64,000 nt of DNA from an uncultured Luteitalea sp. (GTDB lineage Bacteria > Acidobacteriota > Vicinamibacteria > Vicinamibacterales > Vicinamibacteraceae): assembly GCA_934541105.1 (NCBI GenBank), contig CAKTDA010000007.1, positions 248,001 through 312,000 of the forward strand, in the 5' to 3' direction. The notes beneath the pieces were generated by a model. The model worked only from the letters and a program-made list of their open reading frames with translations. It searched no databases and was not told the DNA's origin. The number at the start of each line of letters is the position of its first letter. Within the stretch, counting starts at the first letter, position 1. Below, piece after piece: positions 33,770-41,912 of the stretch. Position numbers and translations under genes: made by a program.

Positions 33770-35182
33770 TCATGCCGCGCTCGCCGCGCGCGGCAGCGTC
33801 AGCGTGAAGACCGTGCCGCCCTCGGGCGGGCACGCCACCGACAGCGTACCCCCGTGAAGTTCCGCGGTGCGCTGCGCAATCGACAACCCGAGCCCGCCTC
33901 CGCGGGCCTTCGTCGTGAAGAACGGCTCGAACACCTGCTCGAGAATCTCGGGCGGGATCCCGGGCCCCGTGTCGCGCACCTGCAGTTCCACCATGCCATC
34001 GCCACCCTCGGCCATGACGACGGTGATGCGGCCCGCCCCCTTCAGCGCCTGCGCGGCGTTCAGCACGAGATTCAGCACCGTGGCCCGCGTGAGGTCCGTG
34101 TCGGCATCCACGTGCAGCATCGGTCCCGACACCTCGAAAGCAATGCCCTGGTGCGCCGGGTCCTGCCGGATGTGGGCAATCACGTCGGTGACGATGGCGG
34201 TCAGGTCGACGACGACGAGGCGCGGGGGGCGTGGGCGCGCAAAGAGCAGCAGGTCGTTGATCAGCTCGTCGAGCGATTGCGTCCGCAGGAGGATCTCCTG
34301 CATGACCGCCCGCTCGGGGTCCTCCGGCGTGCGACGCCCCATCAACACCTGCATCGCCCCGCGAATGCCTGCCAGCGGGTTGCGCACCTCGTGCGCGAGC
34401 ACCGCCGCCATCTGGCCGACGCGCGCGAGCGCCGCCTGGTGCGTCAGCCGATCCTCGGCTGCCTTGCGTGCGGTGACGTCGGCGCGGATGGCGATGTACT
34501 GGTACGGCTTGCCGCCCTCGTTCACGAACGGGACGATGGTGGTGTCCACCCAATAGAAGTGGCCGCCCTTGGCGCGATTGCGGATCTCGCCATGCCACAC
34601 CTCGCCCCGCGTGATCGTCCGCCACAGTTCGCGGATGAACTCGGTCGGGTGATGGCCAGAGTTGATGAGGCGATGGTCCTGACCGAGGAGTTCCTCGCGC
34701 GAGTAGCCGGAGATCTCGGTGAACTTGTCGTTGACGTAGGTGATCCGCCCGCGGACGTCGGTGATGGCGACGATCGCCGATGCGTCGAGCGCGCGCTTGA
34801 AGTCGGCAAGCTGGTCGAGGTTGGTCATCGCCTCGCGTTCGAGGCTCACGAACCGGCGCACGACGAGCGCGGTGATGAAGAACACCGCAATCATCAGCGG
34901 GCGGTTCACGAACACCGCCCAGGGCACGTCGGTTGACCAGCCGATCGCGGTGTCGGCAACCGCGAGCACGGTGCATCCGGCAGCGGCGACGAGCGGGTAC
35001 GCCCGCCACGGGCTCCAGAGTCCGAGCAGGATGACACCCACGTACAGCATGCCGATGGCGCTGCCGATGGGGACCTTGACGTCCACGAAGAAGACGATCG
35101 CCGCGAGGGCGATTCCGAGCAGGTGCAGCGCGCGGCTGCCCGGCACCGCGAGGCGGAAGGGGGTCGGCACGGCGCGGACCAT
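33770..35182 (-). CDS. PAS-domain sensor histidine kinase (NtrB/AtoS-like)
   Basis: The 470-residue protein has an N-terminal membrane region with about five helices (residues 15-110). A PAS domain follows (about 130-245; DVRGRITYVNDKFTEISGYS, then HRLINSGHHP). The kinase core has H-box LAHEVRNPLAGIRGAMQVL (phosphoacceptor His near 262), N-box LNLVLNAAQAL and G-boxes DTGPGIP and GGGLGLSIAQ. It should phosphorylate the sigma-54 regulator encoded upstream (35529-36887). The start is uncertain: a TAGCAT on the minus strand overlaps ATG 35182, and GTG 35170 is possible. Confidence 0.88.
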   Translation of the reverse strand: MVRAVPTPFRLAVPGSRALHLLGIALAAIVFFVDVKVPIGSAIGMLYVGVILLGLWSPWRAYPLVAAAGCTVLAVADTAIGWSTDVPWAVFVNRPLMIAVFFITALVVRRFVSLEREAMTNLDQLADFKRALDASAIVAITDVRGRITYVNDKFTEISGYSREELLGQDHRLINSGHHPTEFIRELWRTITRGEVWHGEIRNRAKGGHFYWVDTTIVPFVNEGGKPYQYIAIRADVTARKAAEDRLTHQAALARVGQMAAVLAHEVRNPLAGIRGAMQVLMGRRTPEDPERAVMQEILLRTQSLDELINDLLLFARPRPPRLVVVDLTAIVTDVIAHIRQDPAHQGIAFEVSGPMLHVDADTDLTRATVLNLVLNAAQALKGAGRITVVMAEGGDGMVELQVRDTGPGIPPEILEQVFEPFFTTKARGGGLGLSIAQRTAELHGGTLSVACPPEGGTVFTLTLPRAASAA

Positions 35183-35212
35183 GCTACTGCAGACGCGCCG
35201 CCGCACCGGCGA

Positions 35213-35410
35213 TCACTGCGGCGGCGGGGCCGGCGTCGCGGTGCTCGCCGCCACGGGACGGCCGTCGCGCACGCGGGCCGACCAGAAATGGCCGCAGGCG
35301 CACGCGTACCACGCAACCGTCAGGGTGCTGCCCGGGAGGGGCGGGACGTGCGGTGTGCCACACGCCGGGCATGGCGTCGCGAGGCTGTCGATTCGCTGGC
35401 CGGCGGTCAT
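35213..35410 (-). CDS. Small zinc-ribbon-like protein, hypothetical
   Basis: A 65-codon frame between the histidine kinase and the response regulator, read in the same direction. It contains two cysteine clusters, CPACGTPH near residue 14 and YACACGHFW near residue 34, the arrangement of a small zinc ribbon. The C-terminus is Pro/Ala-rich. The gene could be real and linked to the two-component pair, or chance in GC-rich DNA; the paired cysteines favour a real gene. Confidence 0.45.
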   Translation of the reverse strand: MTAGQRIDSLATPCPACGTPHVPPLPGSTLTVAWYACACGHFWSARVRDGRPVAASTATPAPPPQ

Positions 35411-35528
35411 GCCACATGAACGGAGCAACAGCCATGCCGCCCGCGGCGCGCGCGAATGTCGCACGTTGTGCGGCATGCGGCAGGTCGCAGCGCGGAAGTC
35501 TCCGCGTACGGTTGCGGGAAACCTCGCG

Positions 35529-36887
35529 TCAGGCCGTGGGCTTGCTCAGGCCGAACTTCTCGATGCGATAGCGAATCTGGTCACGATTCAACCCGAGCAG
35601 TGATGCCGCGCGCGTCTGATTGCCGCCGGCCCGCTCGAGGGCCTGCACGACGAGGCTCCGCTCGAGATCCTCGAGGTTGACGCCCTCGGCCGGAAGGCCG
35701 AGGCCCGATGCCACGGGGGCGCTGTTGGACAGCGCGGGAAAGTCGGCGGGTTCGAGCCAGGGGCCGTCACTGAGCAGCATCGCCCGCTCGACCGCGTTGC
35801 GCAGCTCGCGGATGTTGCCGGGCCAGCCGTACTGCTGCATCGCCTTCAGCGCCGCGGGCGAGGCGCCGCGCACGGTCTTGCGGAACTCGCGATTGAACTG
35901 ATCCACGTAGAAGGCCACGAGCGCGGGCACGTCCTCGAGGTGGGAGCGGAGCGCAGGCAGCTCGATGGGCAGCACGTTGAGTCGGTAGTAGAGGTCGGAT
36001 CGGAAATGGCCGCCCTTCACCTGCTCCTCGAGGTTGCGGTTCGTGGCCGCGATGATGCGGACGTCCACGCGGACGTCGTGCTGGCCGCCGACGCGCTTGA
36101 AGGCCTTCTCCTCGAGCACGCGCAGCAGCTTTGCCTGCAGCGCCGGCACCATCTCGCCGATCTCGTCGAGGAACACGGTGCCGCCGTCTGCCGATTCCAG
36201 CAGGCCGCGCTTCTGTTGCCGCGCGTCGGTGAACGCGCCGCGCTCGTGTCCGAACAACTCGCTCTCGAGCAGTGTCTCGGGGATGGCGGAACACGTGATG
36301 TTCACGAACGGCCGATGCTTCCGGTCGCTGTTGAAGTGCAGCACCTTGGCCGCCAGGTCCTTGCCGGTGCCGCTCTCGCCGGTCAGCAGCACCGTCGATG
36401 CCGGGCTCGTGGCGACCTTCCGCAGCAGCGCCTTGACCCCCTGCATCGTCGTCGAGTCGCCGACGATGCGCTCGGGTGAGTACGGCTGCGCCTTCTCGGC
36501 CCGGAGGTTCCGCACCTCGCGGCGCAGCTGCGTCGTCTCGAGCGCCTTGGCGACGAGGTCCGACACCGCATCGAGGTTGAAGGGCTTGTTGGCGACGTGG
36601 TAGGCGCCCGTCTTCATCGCCTCGACCGCCGTGTCCACCGTGGCGTAAGCGGTGAGCAGGATGACGACGATGTCGGGGTCGTACTCCTTGATGTGGCGCA
36701 GGACGGTGACGCCGTCGGTGTCGGGGAACTTGTAGTCGAGCAGCACGAGATCCACGCCCTCGTGCACCTTCTCGATGGCTTCCTTGCCGGTGGCCGCCTC
36801 GATCACGCGCATGCCGTCGGCCTGCAGGCGCTCGGACAGCGACCAGCGAATCAGTTGCTCGTCGTCGGCAACGAGGATGGTCGGCAT
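35529..36887 (-). CDS. Sigma-54-dependent response regulator (NtrC family)
   Basis: The 452-residue protein has a receiver domain (1-118; Asp in LVLLDYKFPDTDG, Lys in NKPFN). The AAA+ domain holds Walker A TGESGTGKD, Walker B GGTVFLDEIGE and an arginine finger in FRSDLYYRLNV. It ends in a Fis-type helix-turn-helix (GGNQTRAASLLGLNRDQIRYRIEKF). The sigma-54 contact loop reads GAFTDA instead of GAFTGA. ATG 36887 is seven bases after a TATACT box; the frame upstream to 37124 lies in the divergent gene's territory. It is the partner of the kinase downstream. Confidence 0.93.
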   Translation of the reverse strand: MPTILVADDEQLIRWSLSERLQADGMRVIEAATGKEAIEKVHEGVDLVLLDYKFPDTDGVTVLRHIKEYDPDIVVILLTAYATVDTAVEAMKTGAYHVANKPFNLDAVSDLVAKALETTQLRREVRNLRAEKAQPYSPERIVGDSTTMQGVKALLRKVATSPASTVLLTGESGTGKDLAAKVLHFNSDRKHRPFVNITCSAIPETLLESELFGHERGAFTDARQQKRGLLESADGGTVFLDEIGEMVPALQAKLLRVLEEKAFKRVGGQHDVRVDVRIIAATNRNLEEQVKGGHFRSDLYYRLNVLPIELPALRSHLEDVPALVAFYVDQFNREFRKTVRGASPAALKAMQQYGWPGNIRELRNAVERAMLLSDGPWLEPADFPALSNSAPVASGLGLPAEGVNLEDLERSLVVQALERAGGNQTRAASLLGLNRDQIRYRIEKFGLSKPTA

Positions 36888-36894
36888 CGGCCGA

Positions 36895-36900
36895 AGTATA
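36895..36900 (-). promoter_or_regulatory. Candidate -10 box of the sigma-54 regulator
   Basis: On the minus strand, TATACT ends seven bases before ATG 36887. No ribosome-binding site fits between them. The divergent gene at 36925 has its own box ten bases away. Confidence 0.45.
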
Positions 36901-36910
36901 GCGAAGCTGG

Positions 36911-36916
36911 TAGCAT
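36911..36916 (+). promoter_or_regulatory. Candidate -10 box of the DUF1573-like gene
   Basis: TAGCAT ends eight bases before ATG 36925. The surrounding GGTAGCATGCxxG matches the box found, on the other strand, in front of the gene starting at 46417. Confidence 0.42.
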
Positions 36917-36924
36917 GCGCGGCG

Positions 36925-37944
36925 ATGCGCCGACGCGATCTCCTCGGGTGGGCCGGTGCCGCGCTCGCCGCCAGCCGGCCACGTGCAGCCCCCGCGCAGG
37001 ATGCAGCTGCCGGTGTGCCCCGGGCCGTGACGCGGGAGGCCCGCATCGATCTCGGCATCGTCGCCCTCGGTACGGATCCCGAGGTGCACTTCACGATCGG
37101 CAACGACGGATCGGCACCGCTCACGATGACGCCCGGACGCCTCGCGCCGGGCCTGCGGCTTGTCGCGATCGACTCGCCAATCCCGCCGGGCGTTCATGGC
37201 ACCGTGACGGTGCAGGTCGACACGTTCGCGACGGCTGACACGTCGGAATGGACGATTCCGCTCGTCACGAACGACCCCGCGCGCAACACCGTGGTGCTGC
37301 AACTGCGGGCCGACGTGCGCACCTACATCCTGGTGACACCGCCGACGGCGCGGTTCTCGTACGTCCAGCACGAACGGGAGGGAGGCACCACGCACGTCGT
37401 GGGCGCCGCCGGGCATCCGGACTTCCGCGTGCTGCGCGCCGAGTCGCCGTGGCCCTTCCTCGACGTCTCGGTGTCGGAGGCTGCGGCCGCGACCCGTCCC
37501 GAGGGGACGGAGGGCCCGCTCTGGCACGTCACGCTGACGATCCGCAGGACTGCCGCGGTCGGGCCGCTTGCGGGTGCGGTGGTCGTGCACACGAACCACC
37601 CGCTGCAGCCGCGGGCGTGGCTGCCGGTGAGCGGATTCGTGCGCCCCCTGATTGGCGTGACGCCGCCAGAAGTGGCACTGCCATCGGCCGGGGCGCCGGG
37701 CCATCCGGCGGAGACGACGGTGATCGTCACCAACTTCGGCGAAGGCCCCCTCGATCTCACGTCGGTCGTGACGACGCTCGATGGCGTGAGCCACGCCATC
37801 GAGGCCGTGCAGGCCGGTCGTCGGTGGCGGATCGTGTTGCGCGTGGGGACCGCAGCGGGTTCGGGACCGCTCGACGGACAGCTCGTGGTGCGCACGTCGC
37901 GGGACGACGTGCCCGGCGTGGTGGTCCCGATCCGGCGACGCTGA
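36925..37944 (+). CDS. Exported DUF1573-like protein with Ig-like domains
   Basis: The 339-residue protein begins MRRRDLLGWAGAALAASR, a Tat-type leader. Three ASH/DUF1573-like beta-sandwich repeats follow: IDLGIVALGTDPEVHFTIGN with LVTNDPARNTVVLQLRADV, then GAVVVHTNHPLQPRAWLPVSG, then VIVTNFGEGPLDLTSVVTT. Such domains are scaffold-like and occur in surface or periplasmic proteins; no enzymatic motif is seen. It is divergent from the response regulator with 37 bases between the starts, which hints at shared regulation. Function unknown. Confidence 0.75.
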   Translation: MRRRDLLGWAGAALAASRPRAAPAQDAAAGVPRAVTREARIDLGIVALGTDPEVHFTIGNDGSAPLTMTPGRLAPGLRLVAIDSPIPPGVHGTVTVQVDTFATADTSEWTIPLVTNDPARNTVVLQLRADVRTYILVTPPTARFSYVQHEREGGTTHVVGAAGHPDFRVLRAESPWPFLDVSVSEAAAATRPEGTEGPLWHVTLTIRRTAAVGPLAGAVVVHTNHPLQPRAWLPVSGFVRPLIGVTPPEVALPSAGAPGHPAETTVIVTNFGEGPLDLTSVVTTLDGVSHAIEAVQAGRRWRIVLRVGTAAGSGPLDGQLVVRTSRDDVPGVVVPIRRR

Positions 37945-37967
37945 CGCGCCGCCGGGCCACATGCCGC

Positions 37968-39359
37968 TCAGTGAATGGGCAGGACCATGTTGTAGGTGTC
38001 GCGCGCGGTGTCGAGCTGCGTGGCGTGCCACCCTACGCCGTACAGGCCTCGCCCCTTCATGTGGACCGAGACCCACGCCTGGGCAGCCGCGGCATTCTCG
38101 GGTGGATTCGGGCTGCCGGCCACGGCGGTGTTCAGGTTCAGGTACACGAACCCGTACGTCTTGGTCGTCGGCAGCTCACTGCCGCCAATCCGCACGCGCT
38201 GCGCGCCGGCCGGGAACGGCCGCAGTACCGTCGAGTCCACCTGCGGCGCGAACGGAACCGATGCGGCGACCTCGACCTGCTCCTGCTCGTCGAAGATGCC
38301 GATGCTTGCCTGCGAGAGCGGGTACCAGGACGGCGTGGTGCCGCAGGTGAAGGCCTGCTGGTCCACCTTGGCGTCGCGCCAGACGGTGAGCGTGGTGGCC
38401 GGGAACGCGCCGCCCGAGGAGAACCGGGAGAGGAACGTCGTCGCCAGCGGTTCGCGGTTGTCGATGGCCGTCCAGTTCACGAGCCGCCCGTAGAAGGTGT
38501 ACTGGCCCGACACGGTCGTGTCTGCCTCGGGCGCGTACACATTGCCGATCCCACCGCCGGGGATGGCTCGGATGTGCACGAGCGGCGACCCATCGCTCGC
38601 CTCCTGGCCCGGGAGGTGGTTCACGTACACGACGTCTCCCCAGAGGAGGTTGCGCGAGCCGGCCACGCCGGTGAAGTATCCGGGATCCCGCGGCGACAGC
38701 GACGTGCACTGCGTGGTGTCGTCCACGGTGATGTAGCCGCGCGCGATGCGCGTGCCGTCGGGGATGGAGGCGCAGGTGCCGGTGAGCGGCGAGGGCTGTC
38801 CGGTGAGCGACGCGCGCACGTGATCGAGCACGGCCTGCGGGACCGGAGCCGGGGGCAGGGCGTTCGGGTCGCCGGGGCCCGCGGCGGCGCACGACGCGAA
38901 GTTGATGTCCTGCGACAGGATGCCCTGGTTGCTGATTCCCGTTGTCGGCGACGAATCGTCGAGGGGATCCTGGCCATCGCTGGCGGTCATGGGCAGGACG
39001 CCGTTCAGGATGTCGCGGACGTTGATCGTCTGCATGTCGTACCCGGTCAGGTAGACGTCGAAGCCGTAGACCGGGACGTGCATCGTGCTCCACACCGTCA
39101 CGTGGACGAGCGCGGCCGACGCCGACGCGTTGTTCACCGAGAAGAGCGTATTGGCGCCGCCGGGGTTCTCGAGGTCGACCTCGAAGTACGGCAGCAGGAG
39201 CGTGGCGGCCGGCTGGTCGCCGATGAGCGGCGCCGGCTGCGCGGCGGCCGGAGCGGCGGTGGTGGCGAGCAGTGCGATCACGCCGACGGCCGCAGCCCGG
39301 CCGGCGAGTCGGCGCCACGTCGTCTGGCACATCATGTGGAGTCGTCCGGTCGCGGGCAT
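37968..39359 (-). CDS. Secreted hypothetical protein, LPYFEVDL family (copy 2)
   Basis: The protein is 463 residues from ATG 39359, which overlaps the upstream stop as TGATG; alternative ATGs at 39335 and 39332 give a tidier signal peptide (GVIALLATTAAPAAAQ). The mature part begins AATLLLPYFEVDLENPGGAN, then TLFSVNNASASAALVHVTVW and VYLTGYDMQTINVRDILNG. Later come LSQDINFASC, RARGYITVDD-like text and SWYPLSQASIGIFDEQEQ. It is an alternative to no domain I know by name, although similar proteins occur in Acidobacteriota genomes. It is a clear paralogue of the next gene. Confidence 0.72.
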   Translation of the reverse strand: MPATGRLHMMCQTTWRRLAGRAAAVGVIALLATTAAPAAAQPAPLIGDQPAATLLLPYFEVDLENPGGANTLFSVNNASASAALVHVTVWSTMHVPVYGFDVYLTGYDMQTINVRDILNGVLPMTASDGQDPLDDSSPTTGISNQGILSQDINFASCAAAGPGDPNALPPAPVPQAVLDHVRASLTGQPSPLTGTCASIPDGTRIARGYITVDDTTQCTSLSPRDPGYFTGVAGSRNLLWGDVVYVNHLPGQEASDGSPLVHIRAIPGGGIGNVYAPEADTTVSGQYTFYGRLVNWTAIDNREPLATTFLSRFSSGGAFPATTLTVWRDAKVDQQAFTCGTTPSWYPLSQASIGIFDEQEQVEVAASVPFAPQVDSTVLRPFPAGAQRVRIGGSELPTTKTYGFVYLNLNTAVAGSPNPPENAAAAQAWVSVHMKGRGLYGVGWHATQLDTARDTYNMVLPIH

Positions 39360-40672
39360 CAGGGCAGGCCGAGTGTGAACGGGATGGGGTCGTGTGCCGA
39401 GTCGAGACGCACGGCGCGCAAGCCGATGTCGTAGCGGCCGCCCGTCGGTCCCTGATGGACGCGATGCAGGATGGTGACCCACGCCTGTGCGCGCGCCGGG
39501 TTGACCAGGTTGGGCACCTGGCCGGCGACCGGCGTGTTCAGGTTGAGGAACAGCCAGCCGCTCTCGGGCGTCACGGGGAGCGCCGAGGAGGCGACAGCAA
39601 CGCGCTGCGTGGCGGCCGGGAACGGCACCTGCCCGTTCAGACCCTGCGGGTTCTCCTGTTCGTCGAACGCGGCGAGGTCGGCCTGGTGCAGCGGATACCA
39701 CGACGGCGCGCCGCCGCAGGCAAAGGGCTGGGGCGCGCTCTTTGTGTCGCGCCAGACGATCAGCTCGCTGGCCGGCGGCAGGTACTGCTGGAGGACCGCG
39801 CGGTTCTCCTGCTTGTACGCCTTCGCGGCCACGAAGCGGGCGGCGAACGTCGTGCTCAGCGGCTCACGGTTGTCGGCCGCGCTGAACCCGACGAGGCGCC
39901 CGTAGAACGTGTAGTTGCCCGGCGTGGACGTGGCAACGTCGGTCGCACTGGCCCGCAGGTGGACGAGGGCATCGCCTGCGGCAAAGCCGGCAGCCAGATC
40001 CACGAACTGGTAATCGCCATACAGCACGTTCTGGTTCGTGGCATCGCCGATTCCGCCTCCAACGAAGTAGCCGGGGTCGGTCGGGAAACGGAGCGTGCAG
40101 TTGTTGACGGTGTCCACGGTGACGTAGCCGCGCGCGACGCCTGGTTGTCCCATGTTGCGCCCCACGCACTGACCGCCGTGGATCGACGATGCTCGACCGG
40201 TCAGCGAGGCTCGCATGTGGTCCTGGAGGAAGGCCGGCACGGCCGGCGGCGGCAACTGGCCGCCGCACGATGCGAAGTTGATGTCCTGCGAGATCTGGCC
40301 CTGCGGACTGATCTGCCTCGTCGGGTCCTGGCCGGCCGATGCCGTGACGGGCACGCTCCCCGTGAGAACCGACCGCATGTCGATCGTCTGGACGTCGTAG
40401 CCGGTCAGGTAGATGTTGAAGGCGAAGACCGGGACGCCGAGGTCGCTCCAGACGGTGGCATGCGCGAGCACCGCCGTGGCCGAGGCGTTGTTGACCGAGA
40501 ACAGCGTGGTCATGCCCGCCGGGTTCGCGAGATCCACCTCGAAGTACGGCAGCAGCAGCGTGGCGCCCGGGCGGTTGGCATTGAACGGCGGTGCCGGCTG
40601 CGCGGCCGCCGACAGAGTGCTGCCGACGAGCGCGGCAACGACGAGGAGTGCGGCGGCGATGGACTTTGGCAT
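39359..40672 (-). CDS. Secreted hypothetical protein, LPYFEVDL family (copy 1)
   Basis: The 437-residue protein has a signal peptide (KSIAAALLVVAALVGSTLSA) and shares with the downstream copy the same block order. The blocks are GATLLLPYFEVDLANPAG, TLFSVNNASATAVLAHATVW, IYLTGYDVQTIDMRSVL, SQDINFASC, VARGYVTVDTVNNC, YTFYGRLVGFSAADNREPL, SWYPLHQADLAAFDEQEN and GWLFLNLNTPVAG. Single cysteines in INFASC and FACGG could form disulfides. No catalytic or binding motif is recognised. It is divergent from the first glycosyltransferase with 72 bases between the starts. Confidence 0.75.
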   Translation of the reverse strand: MPKSIAAALLVVAALVGSTLSAAAQPAPPFNANRPGATLLLPYFEVDLANPAGMTTLFSVNNASATAVLAHATVWSDLGVPVFAFNIYLTGYDVQTIDMRSVLTGSVPVTASAGQDPTRQISPQGQISQDINFASCGGQLPPPAVPAFLQDHMRASLTGRASSIHGGQCVGRNMGQPGVARGYVTVDTVNNCTLRFPTDPGYFVGGGIGDATNQNVLYGDYQFVDLAAGFAAGDALVHLRASATDVATSTPGNYTFYGRLVGFSAADNREPLSTTFAARFVAAKAYKQENRAVLQQYLPPASELIVWRDTKSAPQPFACGGAPSWYPLHQADLAAFDEQENPQGLNGQVPFPAATQRVAVASSALPVTPESGWLFLNLNTPVAGQVPNLVNPARAQAWVTILHRVHQGPTGGRYDIGLRAVRLDSAHDPIPFTLGLP

Positions 40673-40744
40673 GGACACCGGCAACTGAGGGCTGGACGTC
40701 GTGAACGCGCGGACTATGGCACACTGCCCCACCAGCGTCAATCG

Positions 40745-41905
40745 ATGCACATCGCCTGGATAGGGACGCGTGCGCCATGGCCCGCGCGCGACGGTGGACG
40801 CCTCGCCGCCTCGTCGACAATCGAGGCGCTCGCCGGTGCGGACGCCCGCGTCACCGTCATTGCCCCCGGCGGCGTCACGAGCGGCGCACCAGCCACCGTG
40901 ACACTGTCGCTCGCCACCGAGCGCCGACCAGGCTGGGCAGCGGCCGCGCGCGTCGGCCTCGTCCGGCAGCTCCCGCTTACCATTGCACGGCACGCCATGC
41001 CCGCGGCGGCCGAGCGGCTCGCGCAACTCATCGCCGACGACCCGCCAGACGTCGTGCACGCCGAGCAACTGCACGCGCTCCTGGCCGCTCGCCAGGCGCA
41101 GGCTGCCGGCATTCCCCTGGTGCTCCGCGCACACAACGTCGAACACGCGCTCTGGCTGGACGGCGCGGGCCGCGCCGGCGCCACCCGCTGGGTCGTGCGG
41201 GCCGAAGGCCGACGGCTGCGGCAGTACGAAGCTCGCGCCGTGTCGACCTGCGACGCCATCGTCGCCCTCACCGCCGAAGACCAGGCCGCCCTGCTCGAGT
41301 GCGCGCCCGCTGCACGCGTGTGCCTCGTGCCGCCCGCATTCCCCGCCAGCGTGGAGGCCGGTCCGCCCCTCGAGGGCTCGCCGGCCATCGTGTGGATCGG
41401 CAGCGCCGGCTGGCATCCGAACGACGAGGCGAGGGCCTTGTTGATCGGCAACGTGTGGCCCGCAATCACTCGTCGCAATCAGGCCGCCAGGCTCCACGTG
41501 TTCGGATCCGGGCCGCGGCCGGTGGCCGATCGGGTCCTGTGGCACGACCCGCCCGTCGAGAGCCGCGCGGCGCTGGCGCGCAACGCCATCCTCGTGCTGC
41601 CGCTCAGACGGTCCGCAGGCATTCGCATGCGGGTGCTCGAAGCCTGGGCCGCGGGCGTGCCCGTCGTCGGCACACCTGCCGCCCTCCGCGGATTGCCGAT
41701 CGAGGCCAACCGGCACGCCATCGTCGCGCGCACGGCTGCCGAGTTCGGCGAGGCCGTCGCCGCACTTCACGCCGACCCCGACCTGCGCCAGCGCGTGACC
41801 GCTGGCGGACGCGCGCTGCTTGCCGCACGTCACGATCCCGGACAGGTCGCCCGCGCACTCCTCGACGTCTATCGCACCGCAACAACGTTCCGGATGCGGC
41901 GATAA
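40745..41905 (+). CDS. GT4-family glycosyltransferase
   Basis: The 386-residue protein has an N-terminal MHIAWIGTRAPWPARDGGRL, as in GT-B enzymes that read an activated sugar. DVVHAEQLHALLA follows near residue 100, then SPAIVWIGSAGWHPNDEA and AILVLPLRRSAGIRMRVLEAWAAGVPVVGT, where the ExGxP-like and family Glu region lies. It starts the gene set with a second GT4, a ligase-like protein and a TPR protein. The sugar donor is not predictable. ATG 40745 was chosen because the upstream frame runs through the divergent gene. Confidence 0.85.
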   Translation: MHIAWIGTRAPWPARDGGRLAASSTIEALAGADARVTVIAPGGVTSGAPATVTLSLATERRPGWAAAARVGLVRQLPLTIARHAMPAAAERLAQLIADDPPDVVHAEQLHALLAARQAQAAGIPLVLRAHNVEHALWLDGAGRAGATRWVVRAEGRRLRQYEARAVSTCDAIVALTAEDQAALLECAPAARVCLVPPAFPASVEAGPPLEGSPAIVWIGSAGWHPNDEARALLIGNVWPAITRRNQAARLHVFGSGPRPVADRVLWHDPPVESRAALARNAILVLPLRRSAGIRMRVLEAWAAGVPVVGTPAALRGLPIEANRHAIVARTAAEFGEAVAALHADPDLRQRVTAGGRALLAARHDPGQVARALLDVYRTATTFRMRR

Positions 41906-41912
41906 TGCCGGC

